A DNA stretch of 64,000 nucleotides from Thysanoteuthis rhombus (taxonomy: Eukaryota; Mollusca; Cephalopoda; Oegopsida; Thysanoteuthidae), in the NCBI GenBank assembly GCA_963457665.1, contig OY735231.1, forward strand, positions 40,614,906 through 40,678,905. The letters are read 5' to 3'. The stretch's first letter is position 1; each line of letters begins with the position of its first letter. This document shows positions 11,575-21,659 of this stretch, piece after piece. Under the pieces are notes generated by a model. That model made no database searches. It saw only the letters and a program-made list of their open reading frames with translations, and was not told where the DNA came from. The position numbers and the translations under genes were made by a program.

Positions 11575-12065
11575 CAAACCAAACCAAGGTCTGGTTAGTC
11601 ACTCAACTGAAACTGTTATGCGACTGAAGTATTTTTGCCGTTTTGGAGGTGATCAATTAAAAAATTGGAAAAATGAGTGATCAACTAACAAGTTACTTCT
11701 CTCGCCTTTTGTTAAGGCAGTGATAACTAAAAAGTTTGAATTTTCGAAAAACAAGCTAGCACAAACTAAGCGACCAATTTAGCATAATCTTACATTGCAA
11801 ATTGGAACCCACACTATGAAACTATTTAGGATTTAAAAAAGGAAAAAAGTGCTTTTGTAGACATAATAAGGTGTAAATGCTAAATCTTTCAGCCTTTTAG
11901 CTCCATTGATGCAGCTCGTACGCGTGATACATACATAACCAGCAAGCCAGACCAGCTTGAAAACTGAGAGAAACTTAGGAGACAATGTAGGTTGACGTTC
12001 TCTACTGAAAGATATCCTCAGAATATTTATTTTTGAACATGAAGCGTTATTGTTAGATGATGAAA
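11575..12065 (-). repeat. family A copy, inverted
   Basis: Read on the minus strand, family A modules appear: left end with TTTTCAAGCTGGTCTGGCTTG and CTGGTTATGTATG (12000-11930), GCTAAAAGGCTGAAAGATTT, GTTTGTGCTAGC, GGCGAGAGAAGTAAC, AATTGATCACC, and GTTGAGTGACTAACCAGACC at 11585. The small conserved frame at the right end is interrupted by several stops here. Confidence 0.8.
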
Positions 12066-12359
12066 CCACCAGAGTGTCCAGATTCGGTCAGAGGGAGAAA
12101 AATCTGTGTTTTATCTGAGACCTGTGTGGGGTAACGTAAATAAAATCAGATCAATCGAGAGGAGGTCTTTCCTCCAAGCGGCTTGCTGTAAAACTCCTGA
12201 CCAAGTCTAGACTTGACTTTTTGTCATGTTAAATCAAACCGGTGTCTAAAATCTAGATTCCCCTGCAGTGATTTGAAAGCAAGAACAAGTGATTGGTGGA
12301 CATCTTTCTCACCAAGAAAGCTAGACTGAGAAGTCTTACATATCAACGAATCTAATTAT

Positions 12360-12360
<1 letters not shown>

Positions 12361-12441
<81 letters not shown>

Positions 12442-12509
12442 ACGTTTGTATTGCATATATATATATATATATATATGTGCAATACAATATATATATATAT
12501 ATATATATG

Positions 12510-12570
<61 letters not shown>
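12361..12570. repeat. (AT)n array with three internal GCAA interruptions
   Basis: 210 bp almost entirely AT dinucleotides, broken by short segments with GCAACG, TATTGC, GCAATAC and GCAAT near 12439-12455, 12477-12487 and 12509-12514. Alternating Tyr/Ile frames are artefacts of this array. Confidence 0.97.
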
Positions 12571-12572
<2 letters not shown>

Positions 12573-12574
12573 AT

Positions 12575-13070
12575 ACAGAATAGGGGTTGGTGTGGATTTT
12601 GACCCTGAAGTAGCCGGGCTTGCTAGCACACTCATTTCGGTTATTTTTATCGTCGACTAATGGCTGATTTTTTTTGTTTACATAATGAGCCTCCCTTTCT
12701 TATAATGAATAAGTTTTTTTACTTTCAAGGGGTTGATTAAACATTAAATTATGTCTGCCTCCCACGCATGCTGGGTTGACTTGATCGTGGCTACAAACCC
12801 ACCAGAAAACGGTGTATCAAACGAGAGGAAAATATCCCTTTTCCCGAGCTACCAGTCTATTACGAGATAAACTAGTGGTTAGAACATCTAACATGTAATG
12901 AACTAGCGGTTTTCAGTCTGTAACAATGGTCTCTTCTATTTGAAAGTAAGAATTGCTGATTAACAAGTCTGTTCATCGAGTAAGTATACAGCAAAGAAGA
13001 TCTAACCGGAAATAAGACGTATGTTATGTCCAATGATTTGCCTCATTTTCAACCTTATTGTTCGTTTGCC
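12575..13070. other. no recognisable gene
   Basis: No supported feature. A phrase 'gtctgcctcccacgcatgctgg' near 12751 is unusually GC-rich for the region but I could not place it. Confidence 0.35.
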
Positions 13071-13074
13071 GAAG

Positions 13075-13720
13075 GAGTTGCAAGAAATAGAGATTTGGTG
13101 ACAGAGGGACTTGGCTCCTGTAGAGACCCCTTCGAACATTCAGTGAGGTTTGATGGAAAAGGAAAAAAATGCAATGAATAGACATGCACTAGTGAAAATA
13201 TGCTATTCACAGATATACAAATATATCCTTGTTATTGTATTACTAGGGCAATACCCGTTCCGTTGGAAGAGATAAGCCTTCATCGTGTGTGGAACAGTCT
13301 GACATTATAGTATTGGGAAATAATTTCCTATCTGCCGTACGAGAATACAGCTTTGAAGTATTTCGGTTACATCTCTCAAGTGTTGCCAAATTAAATATTT
13401 GATAAATAAATGTAGATCTATTGCTGTTTTAGGATATTAATACATGAATTAAGATCTATAATTTTAGATGAAAGATCTATAATCTTTTTTTAACATTACT
13501 ATTTTTTCTATATTTCTCTTGAACTGCTGACCCAAAACACTTCGTATAATGGCGAGTAGTCAGATAATCGCAGTTTATACTCACTCACATTTCTTCAATT
13601 GTAGTTAGAGGTCAGCGGAAATGCAGTAGGTGAATTATAATTTTATAAAGCATCTGGAACCCCCCTCCCTATTGGGGCCCTGGGGGCGTTTCTAGATAGC
13701 TCTCAGTTACGCCTATGCAA
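13075..13720 (+). repeat. family C copy 2, split by about 400 bp
   Basis: The left part (13080-13200) and right part (13610-13720) match consecutive parts of 10870-11040, so roughly 13205-13605 looks like an insertion or unshared interior. The insertion contains AAGATCTATAAT words repeated near 13452 and 13474 but no coding capacity. Confidence 0.45.
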
Positions 13721-13924
13721 AGAATCTATTATTCAAATCCTTTGATTCTGTTTGATCTATAACTATACAAAAGCCATGCGTCGAACATTGGCAAGATGGA
13801 GATCTACAAAGATTCTGGAGTCGTGGCGTCGGCAGAGATTTATTTACGGCATCCGACAAGGAAGCAAATCTATTTTCTCTCAATAACTATTGCGTTCATT
13901 CATCATTGTAAACGATATAAATAT

Positions 13925-14395
13925 AAACAGGTCTTGTTAGTCACTCAACAGAAACTGTCAACGTGACCAGGTCTTTTAGCGGTATGCCATGCTTGGGTTG
14001 ATCAATTAAGAATTTGATAATAAGAATTAGGTTACTTCTCTCGCCTATAATTGAGCAGTGATCACTGTAAAAAAAAGTCTGAATAGACGAAAAAACAAGC
14101 AGATATGCTACCAGACACAAACTGCAGAACTGATTTAACATAGAATTACATTGTAAATTGAATCCCTAACTAAAAGTCTATTTATAGGGATGATTTGAAA
14201 AAAAATAGACGAAACTTTTTTTCTCGGCAAAATAATGATGGATGCTGAAATTATCAACCCTCTAGCTCCATTGGTACCGCCTATGCGCGTGATACATACG
14301 TACATGCATACGTAGCAATCCAGCCTGCCAGCCAGCTACACCAACTTAAAAACTGAAAAAACCCATGTTGATAGTTTTGGTGTCATTTCAGTTAA
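13925..14395 (-). repeat. family A copy, inverted, with small open frame
   Basis: All modules present on the minus strand. The frame 14141-13941 (66 codons) contains SDHC..GERSN and FLIDQPKHG and stops at the same place (..SVE stop) as frames in the A copies at 21.3, 45.9 and 62.6 kb. The left end at 14335-14390 abuts a family B copy directly. Confidence 0.8.
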
Positions 14396-14404
14396 CCGTT
14401 TTTA

Positions 14405-14775
14405 ATTTAACAACCGTAGCCACCAAAGATGGCAAAGGGTTTTACTCGACTGGTCATACCGTTTTGTCTACATACTGGAAAATCGGCATCAGTACTCAAC
14501 TGAAACTCGTACAAAAATGTCCTTTCTTAATTTTTGGAAAAAAGAGGCTTTTTCTAGCCTCTTTCGGGCCTAATTTGGCTTTTTAAAATGTTTTTTTTTT
14601 TACAATGATTTACATGTTTTCTAGTGGAAAACCCTAGTGATATCATAGATAGAATTTATTCTGACCATATTTATTATTTGATGGAATTTCTCCTTCATGA
14701 TTCCGAATTTTGACGCTACAGTAGTTCAATTATTGAATGTGACAGCGAGTATATATTAATTCCGAATGTGGCTCG
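14405..14775 (+). mobile_element. family B MITE-like element, copy 1
   Basis: Starts AACAACCGTAGCCACCAAAG at 14410 and includes CTGGTCATACCG..GTCTACATACTGG and ATCGGCATCAGTACT, then a GC-poor centre, then TTTTGACGCTAC..GTTCAATTATTGAATGTGA near 14710-14745. The start word AACAACCGTAGC is the reverse complement of the end word GCTACGGTTGTT kept at 41.6 kb, indicating terminal inverted repeats. No transposase. Confidence 0.65.
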
Positions 14776-14949
14776 TGAAGAAGCAACATATAAATAGATC
14801 AGAAGAAATAAGGTTTTACGGCCAGTGATATTCAATGCGAATGGACTTCTTCCGGTGCTTAAGATGAGCGGAACAAATGCACTCAATTGGCTTGTGTGTT
14901 GCTATCAAGGTTTATTGACCACAGCGCATAGATCATCTTGACTCAGTTC

Positions 14950-15065
14950 CAGAGCGCCCGGCTCTAGTTCGCTAGGCCGTGGTTCAATCCACCGACGATT
15001 CATACCAAAGACTCAATGCCTGTCTACTAAACACTCAGCACGGGAATTAGGAATAAGGGACCTCT
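14950..15065 (+). repeat. tRNA-like/SINE-like unit shared with 33220-33300
   Basis: The phrase TTCGCTAGGCCGTGGTTCAA, then CCACCGACGATTCATACCAAA, recurs near 33246 with substitutions. GTGGTTCAATCC resembles a B box. No clean A box; likely tRNA-derived SINE debris. Confidence 0.4.
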
Positions 15066-15752
15066 CCTCGGGGCTAATGGCTTACGACCGAATCACGTTA
15101 GATACAGCGTTTTTCGTAGATCATTAAAGTGGAACAACGTCAGGCCTGGTCAATATCTGGAAGGATGACCATCGTGTAAGTATAACATCAAGATAGCATC
15201 AAACATGTTCTGTCTACAGTTTGATCGTTCAAACCTGACATGGGGAACTTTGTTTATCTAGTAGGCTATATGCGACATTTTTCATCTTTATATGGGGTAC
15301 ACAATCACTTCAGAGGTCGTATTATAGATACCTTACTTAATTTCTATTATTATGTGATTAATTTGTAATACTGAAAAAATAGTGATTTTACAATATAAAT
15401 TATAAAATTGACTTATGTAAGATTCTAAATGGATGTCTTATTGGTTACAAGCCACAAAAAATGTTGAGGGGCCGGATGTGGGCTGCATGCCTATGGTTGC
15501 CCATGTATGGTTTAAACATTGCTTCGGAGAAAGAAAAAAAAGCAGCAAATTTGATCAATTGGAAAAGTGCAGTGTTTCATCATGATAATCCAACAGCCTT
15601 GTACATCAAAGATCAGATCCGAAAAGATTGAAAATTTCAGCCCTTTGTTAAGAGGCGAGAAACGCCTTGATTGATATTACCAGAAAGAGCATGGTTACAG
15701 TTTGGAATTGACCATGGACATTATTTCCGACAGTCTGGAATCTATAGACAGC

Positions 15753-15760
<8 letters not shown>

Positions 15761-15826
<66 letters not shown>
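15761..15826. repeat. (AT)n microsatellite
   Basis: Pure AT dinucleotides for about 65 bp followed by TACATATGTCTGTGTGTGCG. Confidence 0.98.
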
Positions 15827-15830
<4 letters not shown>

Positions 15831-15869
15831 GTCTGTGTGTGCGAGTATGTGTTCGCGTGTCTTAACCTT

Positions 15870-16215
15870 CGACTTGACGGTAACAATTTTGCTAATGGAG
15901 ATATCCTCTGCTCATTAATCGAAACAAAGGACTTTATTACTTGAACGAGTTTTTTTTAGTATATTCTTAAAAATCATTTTACAGAATTCAAATTCAAGTG
16001 GTCAACGTTATTCGAAGGTTCATTTTACATCATATTTTCACTTTTTCGAAAAAGGGCAAAAAGCGAATGTAGTTTTTGTTTTTGCACCAAACCATTATGA
16101 AGCTAGTGCACAACCCTTCCTGTCTTTTGTAACCTTTAGTCTCCCTACCTCCCACCATTCCACCCCCCCTGATGTCATATAATCCTGACTATTTTGGGTT
16201 TGGGTGGGATGTGAG
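15870..16215 (+). repeat. interspersed repeat family D, copy 1
   Basis: Matches 60425-60745 in the same orientation and 24115-24325 in reverse. Shared landmarks are GGTAACAATTTTGCT, AGAATTCAAAT, TTCATTTTACATC..CACTTTTTCG (or equivalent), GGGCAAAAAGCGAATG and CCTGACT. Class unknown; the three copies are strongly diverged. Confidence 0.65.
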
Positions 16216-16344
16216 ACGAATAATTGTTCGTCATGATGCGCTTTAGATTTCAGATTACAATATGCTTTAATGGGAATATTCTACATTCGGATAATGAAGG
16301 AAACCAGTATATCCTCGATTTTTCACGGGAAATAACTAATTGTG

Positions 16345-16590
16345 TAAATAGGACACATAGCGTAATGGTTACAGAACCAGACAAAATCACCGCAAGTAAT
16401 CTGATGGTTCTAGGTTCAATCCTAGTGTGAGACAATGATAATAATACTAATGCTAAGAGGGGAGTGCGGTCAATATACCCCCGTTGGATAAATAAAGGGT
16501 TCGGTTCGTTACTTCCCCACACCTACCAGATGATACCTGATGAAGGCCATAGAGTACAACGGCCAAAACGTTATATGAAAAACAACCAAG
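16345..16590 (+). repeat. tRNA-derived SINE
   Basis: A tRNA-like head spans 16349-16434: TAGCGTAATGGTTACAG is an A-box region and GGTTCTAGGTTCAATCCTAG near 16405-16424 is a B box within a self-complementary T-arm (CTAGG/CCTAG). The body then has CCTGATGAAGGCC..CGGCCAAAACGTT (16536-16571), a phrase with an echo at 47499-47522 (GAAGGAGGCCGTTG..CGGTCGAAACGTC). A-box to B-box spacing fits a tRNA with a modest variable region. Confidence 0.7.
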
Positions 16591-16674
16591 ATGAGTATGG
16601 TCTGAATATTAATAGAAATATTAATAATACCTCATCTAAAAAATTCGGAGATAAAGGAACAAAGAGTTTAAACA

Positions 16675-17080
16675 AGCCTAGCTGCTACAGGGTCAAACTC
16701 CACTTTTACTTCTCTTCCAACTGAAGATGATTAGTGCAACTTTTGTATCGAATATAAATCACATAAAAAAATAATAAAACATATTTTTTTAGTATGAATG
16801 TATTTATTTATTAGAATAAATCAAGCCCTTGCGCATCTGTAAGATAATCCTTCTTAGGAATGTAAGACTTTGGTCTAGTCGTTAAGAGAGCCGTCTACCA
16901 ATCACTTGGTCTGTAATTTTGAATCATGCTAGAAAAACATTAATCTTCTGAATATTTATTTATTTGAATGAAATATGCCCTTTTGTATTCCTTATATATA
17001 TTTTGTAAGGAATACAAGACTTGTCAATTTGCTCAGTCGGTAAAAGACGACTACCAATCAGTTGGCCGTCACTGTGGGGG
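16675..17080 (+). repeat. interspersed repeat family E, copy 1
   Basis: Matches 60025-60250: GTCAAACTCCACTTTTACTTC, AACTGAAGATGATTAGTGCAA, CTTTTGTAT, TGTATTTATTTATTAGAAT, GCCCTTGCGCATCTGTA, then a tRNA-like tail 'ggtctagtcgttaagagagccgtctaccaatca'. That last part occurs twice, at 16872-16905 and 17030-17065, so the copy contains an internal direct repeat. Confidence 0.65.
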
Positions 17081-17084
17081 AATA

Positions 17085-17540
17085 TTTTTTTTTTTACTCT
17101 CCTAAATTTGGTGAAGAGTGTTCTTATCGTTGTTGTTGTTCATATTATTTTTGTTATGGTAGGAAAACAAATTCAGCTCCAGATTTGGAGTAGAGTCGAA
17201 CGATATACTTCCAACCATCATTCCGAACTTGCTGACTCACGTTCCAGACAATTACAATTCTATAACGTTGAACCCCGACATGATTTCGATTAGTACGAGG
17301 CCATTGATTAGATTTTAGACATCAATGCCATTATGGTTAATGTTCTTAATAATAGTTTTATTGATTGCAGTGATGGTAATTTATGAAGGAAGAGTTAGGG
17401 TAACTGCCTGCAATATCAGATTGAAGAGTTGCAAAACAGAACGATGTTTCAACAATGCTGAATTTATAACGTTGCTATTTTTCTATCGAAAGTGTCTGCT
17501 ACCAAAGTTGATATATGCTACTTCAAATTTATAGTCAAAA
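17085..17540. other. no recognisable gene
   Basis: Short open frames on the plus strand (17021-17293, 17325-17534) lack recognisable motifs. They could be upstream remnants of the LINE fragment that follows, but I cannot show it. Confidence 0.35.
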
Positions 17541-17559
17541 GAACAGCAGTTGAGGAAAC

Positions 17560-17829
17560 TTGAATCATGTTGGTACTCGTTTCGGAGACGGCCAAAGAGC
17601 CGGACAACTTGGTAACTTCGCCATTCACTATACATACAAAGACCTGGAAAGTATCATTAAAACTCTACCTCCCAGGGACTTTATGAATACCCAATATCTC
17701 AAGTATATTGCTCACGTGTGCTGTAGACCAAATACTCATCTCGAGTCTTTTCTTTTTTCCTGTCCAGAAATATTACAGAGATCCGCGTATATAGATATCG
17801 CAGATCGTAGGCAATATATCATCTGAACA
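17560..17829 (+). pseudogene. probable LINE polyprotein C-terminal remnant
   Basis: An 88-codon open frame contains the segment LGNFAIHY, YKDLESIIKTLPPRDF, then NTQYLKYIAHVCCRPNTHLE and LFS. The pattern 'F..TQ(Y/F)LKYIAHV.R..N..L....LFS' is one I associate with the extreme C-terminus of several LINE reverse-transcriptase polyproteins. No reverse transcriptase core, no upstream continuation and no poly-A-like tail are visible, so this is a 5'-truncated and decaying copy. Family not assigned. Confidence 0.5.
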
Positions 17830-17979
17830 AACTAAGCACAATTGTTTGCTGGTTTCAACAGACTCTTGAATAGAATTTTGACGCTAAGAGACTAAGGTCT
17901 CATTGATATGAAACTTTTATGAGTCTTACACAGAAAAGTATGTATGAGTAATATCCTGTACTGCACCATGTTCAGAGGC

Positions 17980-18110
17980 GTAGCTTGAGTGTCAATGGGT
18001 GGCTGGGGGGCTATTCAAGAACGCTCCTCGACTCCCAATGCTTTATGAATTGTGGTTTGCCCACTGCTATTCTACTGACATTATAAAATAACCAAAATCT
18101 ATTTGTACAT
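17980..18110 (-). repeat. family C fragment, inverted
   Basis: The phrase GGCGTAGCTTGAG, then GAACGCTCCTCGACTCCCAA and TGCTTTATGAATTGTGG matches the reverse complement of 13610-13715 (GGCGTAACTGAGAG, AACGCCCCCAGGGCCCCAA, TGCTTTATAAAATTATAA). Confidence 0.5.
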
Positions 18111-18379
18111 GAATGGATTGCATAAATAATAATTCTGCCTCTGGGGTTGTTTCTCTATCAATTAAGCGATAATGCATGTCTATTTATTGCAAACTTTCTG
18201 TTTCCATCAAATGTCACTAAATGTTGGAGGTGGTCCCTCAATGAGCCAAATCCCTTGGGCCCACAAATCTCTAGCTATCATCAACTACGCTCTTGGTAAC
18301 GAATGTCTCATAGTAACGAGAAAAATGTTTACACACAATACAAAGAGAAAGCATGGTTGATACCAATCTTCTTTTGACA

Positions 18380-18500
18380 ATCAATCATTGGCATATGGTG
18401 CTTTGTATCTCTGTGTGCTATGTGCTACAGATGAACAAAGTGTCTTTAAAGAGCAATGGACAGACTTCTTGGTACAATGTTGGGAAGGTGATCCCGACTG
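18380..18500 (+). repeat. repeat shared with 38800-38920
   Basis: Shared order: TATGGTGCTTTG, then ctgtgtgctatgtgctacaga versus gcactgtgtaccacaga, then AGTGTCT, then GGGAAGGTG(A/G)TCC. The partner lies about 320 bp inside a hAT-like terminus at 38482, so both may be interior sequence of a non-autonomous hAT element. Confidence 0.5.
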
Positions 18501-18504
18501 TGAA

Positions 18505-19440
18505 TTATAAAGTTTAATACACCACCTCATTTGATATTACAAACAGTATTCAATTAAAAGAAAAATAATAAGAGAATTAATGGAGTCTTCCAGAGGGACA
18601 AAATTTTAAAATCCCCGTAATTAGCTGATGGATAGTAGAACATAAAAGAGGGGGAGAACAAAAAGTTTTTAATTCGTTTTGTCTTTTTAGAAAATCCTTA
18701 AAAGCTTCTTTCTACTGACATTTATTACAGGAAAACCCATCAGAAAAATGATTAGATGTACAGAGTGGAAATAGAACAACTTCGACAAATGTCGTTCACA
18801 ACGGCAAACAAACATGTTGGAGACACGTGCAAATAGTCAGAGGCGTAATGATCGTAAATGAAAAGACGCACAGAATGTAGTTAGACTTAAAAAAAAATAT
18901 TTTAGAGTAAAAAAAGAATTCGTTCTTATGCAAAAACTTCTTCACGGACACTAAGATATTTCTGCGTTTTTGTGCATCCATAATACAAAACAACATACGT
19001 CACTGAAGGACAATACGGAAGAATTCTCTATTGATTTTATCTAACATATAAACTTGGATTATTAGAGTGAAAGAAGGAAAGATACAAAGCTTGGGAAGTT
19101 GTATTGTTCACAAGTTGGATCAGTTTTTGTGCCGGTAAAAGCTAAAAACATTGAAGCGTGTGTTTATGCAGAAACTGTATTGGCAGAATCAGCCTCATTA
19201 TCTACTCGATAATTGTGATTCCCAAAAGAACAGAGGGATACACTCAAATGCATTTTATAGATTCATGTAAACACTCAAACAAAATATTGCATGCATGGGT
19301 GGATACATAAATATCCAAGTATTATTACACGCTTGGATGGAAACAAAATTTCAAATGTTTCAGGTCGAAATCAAGCCATTGCCATCAACCTACAAAAAAT
19401 ATGAACCAAAACTTATATATATATATAAATATATATATAT
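18505..19440. other. no recognisable gene
   Basis: No supported feature in this AT-rich stretch. Confidence 0.35.
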
Positions 19441-19446
19441 ATTATC

Positions 19447-19683
19447 ATGTCATCCACGGACAGGTGTTTCGGTGTATTAGGTCTCTTCAGAGTGGCTATA
19501 GTCTTTCCATTATCCCATCCAGTACGGCAAGGCAGAATTGAAGCCTCCACTTCAGACCCACAGGCCGATATCCTACCTCTGGACTACGGATCTGGTCAGT
19601 CAATAAGGCTAAATTTAAGCGATATATTTATTTACACAGAAATCCCTCATCCACTAGAATGCTCTATTCCTATGGAAGAGCAT

Positions 19684-19688
<5 letters not shown>
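19447..19688 (-). repeat. SINE family F, copy 1 (inverted)
   Basis: The reverse complement matches 56150-56345 and 58735-58935: GCAATGCTCTTCC, then AATAGAGCATTCTAGTGGATG, a central block ending TTAGCCTTATTGACC, then CGTAGTCCAGAGGTAGGATA, TCGGCC and a B-box-like word, then TGCCGTACTGGATGGGATAA. Immediately next to its GCAATGC end lies an (AT)n tract (19689-19747), as in the other copies. Confidence 0.7.
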
Positions 19689-19747
<59 letters not shown>

Positions 19748-19748
19748 A
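19689..19748. repeat. (AT)n microsatellite abutting SINE F
   Basis: AT dinucleotides with one GTAT interruption, starting directly after GCAT of the SINE F copy. Confidence 0.97.
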
Positions 19749-19749
19749 C

Positions 19750-20990
19750 CACCTAGAGTGTTCTTTGGTTTCGTCTCAATTCTATTTTATTTGGTAAAGA
19801 AAGTGTACTATTGGTTGAAACGAAATAGTGTACGATGTGAAGAAAATAAGAGTAAGGTTTGTGATCTTAGAAAAATTACCGAATTCTTCAGTTGTGTTTG
19901 TTGGTAGAAAATTAACTCAAAGAAGTTTCTCTGTGTAACTAGCGTTCTAGAAGATGATATCATAAATTGGTTTGCATGCAGTCCGTAATCAAAACTGACA
20001 CGGTGGATTTAATATTCATACAAGTAAACATTCAACAGAAGGTGACACGAAAAAGAGAGATGTCCGTTGTTATAGTTATTGATCCTTCATCGTCAAATAC
20101 GTTTTTCGTGTAACCTAAGTAATACCTGTGTTTCCCAAAACATCAAATGATGCGTAGTATAAAATAACATCCATATATAATAAGTCATGAAAAAACCTTG
20201 TATAAAATAACAGACTACACGCAGTATGATACAGCTCAAAAAATAAATAAAGCTATATATTATAATCATAGCTTAAGGGTTGATGGTTCTCGATCAACGC
20301 TGCTGGGGAGCTTAACATAACTGTTTTGTTTTTATGCAATGTGTATTTTAGCAGCAATTTTTATCTGGGTCATATTACGACAGACAAACTCAGTTGCATT
20401 GACTTCCATCTTTTTTCCTAGCGTTTTTGATTGCCTTTGGGAAAGAAAGATGTCAAAATAAGCAAAGCGTTCTAAAAAAATCAACGCTACTGCTAATAAT
20501 GCTTATCTTTGGGCTATGAAATAATTGTTAAAAAAACTCCTTGAAAATGACTGAAGGCAGTCGGAAGCGCTGGGAAAAAGTTAAACATTAAAAACTTTCT
20601 ACATTCCCGTGGCCAAAAAACTAAACAATTGATCAGCAGACGAGGGAAACTAAATGGAAAATTAACTCGACAAAATTTGTTCCAAGTTATTAATAAACCC
20701 GACAAAATAAGGCCCCCAAAAGGTCAGAAGAGAATAAAAAATACAATTGACCTCACCAAAAAACAACCCTAAAATAGAACATCATTTATAGAAAAGGTCT
20801 CGTAGAGTACGGATGCCAATTTCGCAGTCGGTAGATAAAATGGTATTGTCAGGAGCGCTGGATCACACAAACACATACATGTATGAAAAAGGGATAGAAT
20901 ACTTCGCTTCGGTGGCTATGGTCGTTTAATAATTGAATAGGAAAAGGCTGAAACTGATATTTCTTTAATGTACATTGTTCTAATGTTCTA
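19750..20990. other. no recognisable gene
   Basis: 1.2 kb without a recognised feature. The 63-codon minus-strand frame at 20514-20705 lacks motifs. Confidence 0.35.
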
Positions 20991-20993
20991 AAT

Positions 20994-21060
20994 CAGTGGT
21001 CCTGAACCTTTTTTCAACCATGGCTAACCTTAACATCCAAAAATATTGATATCCTCCTTC
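20994..21060 (+). mobile_element. hAT-like terminus
   Basis: CAGTGGTCCTGAACCTTTTT has the CAGNGGTTCTCAACC form of many hAT terminal inverted repeats. The opposite terminus was not found nearby, so the extent is unknown. Confidence 0.4.
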
Positions 21061-21224
21061 TATATAAAAAAAATCATTTAATTATTTATCGTTCATCATT
21101 TGGCTCAAATTACCGGATTTGCATATGTATCATCATATTCTTGAGTTTCTGCCATATCTTGCGCTCTCGACCTTGGATTAATCCTCTCTTGCTATAATAA
21201 AACAAATATGGTGTTGAAAAAGTA

Positions 21225-21480
21225 TAACAAGTCTGGTTAGTCGCCCAAAAGAAACTCTGACATGACTAATATCTGTTGATATCATGCTGTGTTGGGGGTA
21301 ATCAATTGAAAATTGGAGGAAGGTATAATCAATTATCAAGTTATTTCTTTTGCCTTTTGTTGGGCACTGCTCACTAAAAAAAATCATGAATACTGCCGGA
21401 CACAAACTGGGGATCGATTTACAATGAACTTTCACTATAAGCCAACAATGATTTGACAAAAGAAGTGAAAGGTTTCAAAT
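21225..21480 (-). repeat. family A copy, right half, inverted
   Basis: On the minus strand: CAAACTGGGG reversed context, then GGCAAAAGAAATAACTTG, CAATTGATTACCCCCAACAC and GGCGACTAACCAGAC. The frame 21459-21178 contains SEQC..KGKRNN and FSIDYPQHSM, but has lost the usual stop (reads ..VSFGRLTRL onward). The missing left half of the copy is at 22430-22525. Confidence 0.7.
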
Positions 21481-21659
21481 TAGACGGAACAACAACCTCA
21501 ACAAAGTTCCTACCTATGCATTGGTGGGCATTAACTTGCTAGCTACCCTCCAACCTCAACTTCATCAGCCGGTGCTGGTTGGTGGCGTTGAAATTTAAAA
21601 AAAAAGCATTATAGATTTAAACACTTCCCGTGTCTCTCTGCAACTGCCACTGAAGTGAA

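Noticed and set aside
16349..16434. functional tRNA gene
   Set aside because: A and B boxes are present but acceptor-stem pairing is weak and a SINE body follows directly.
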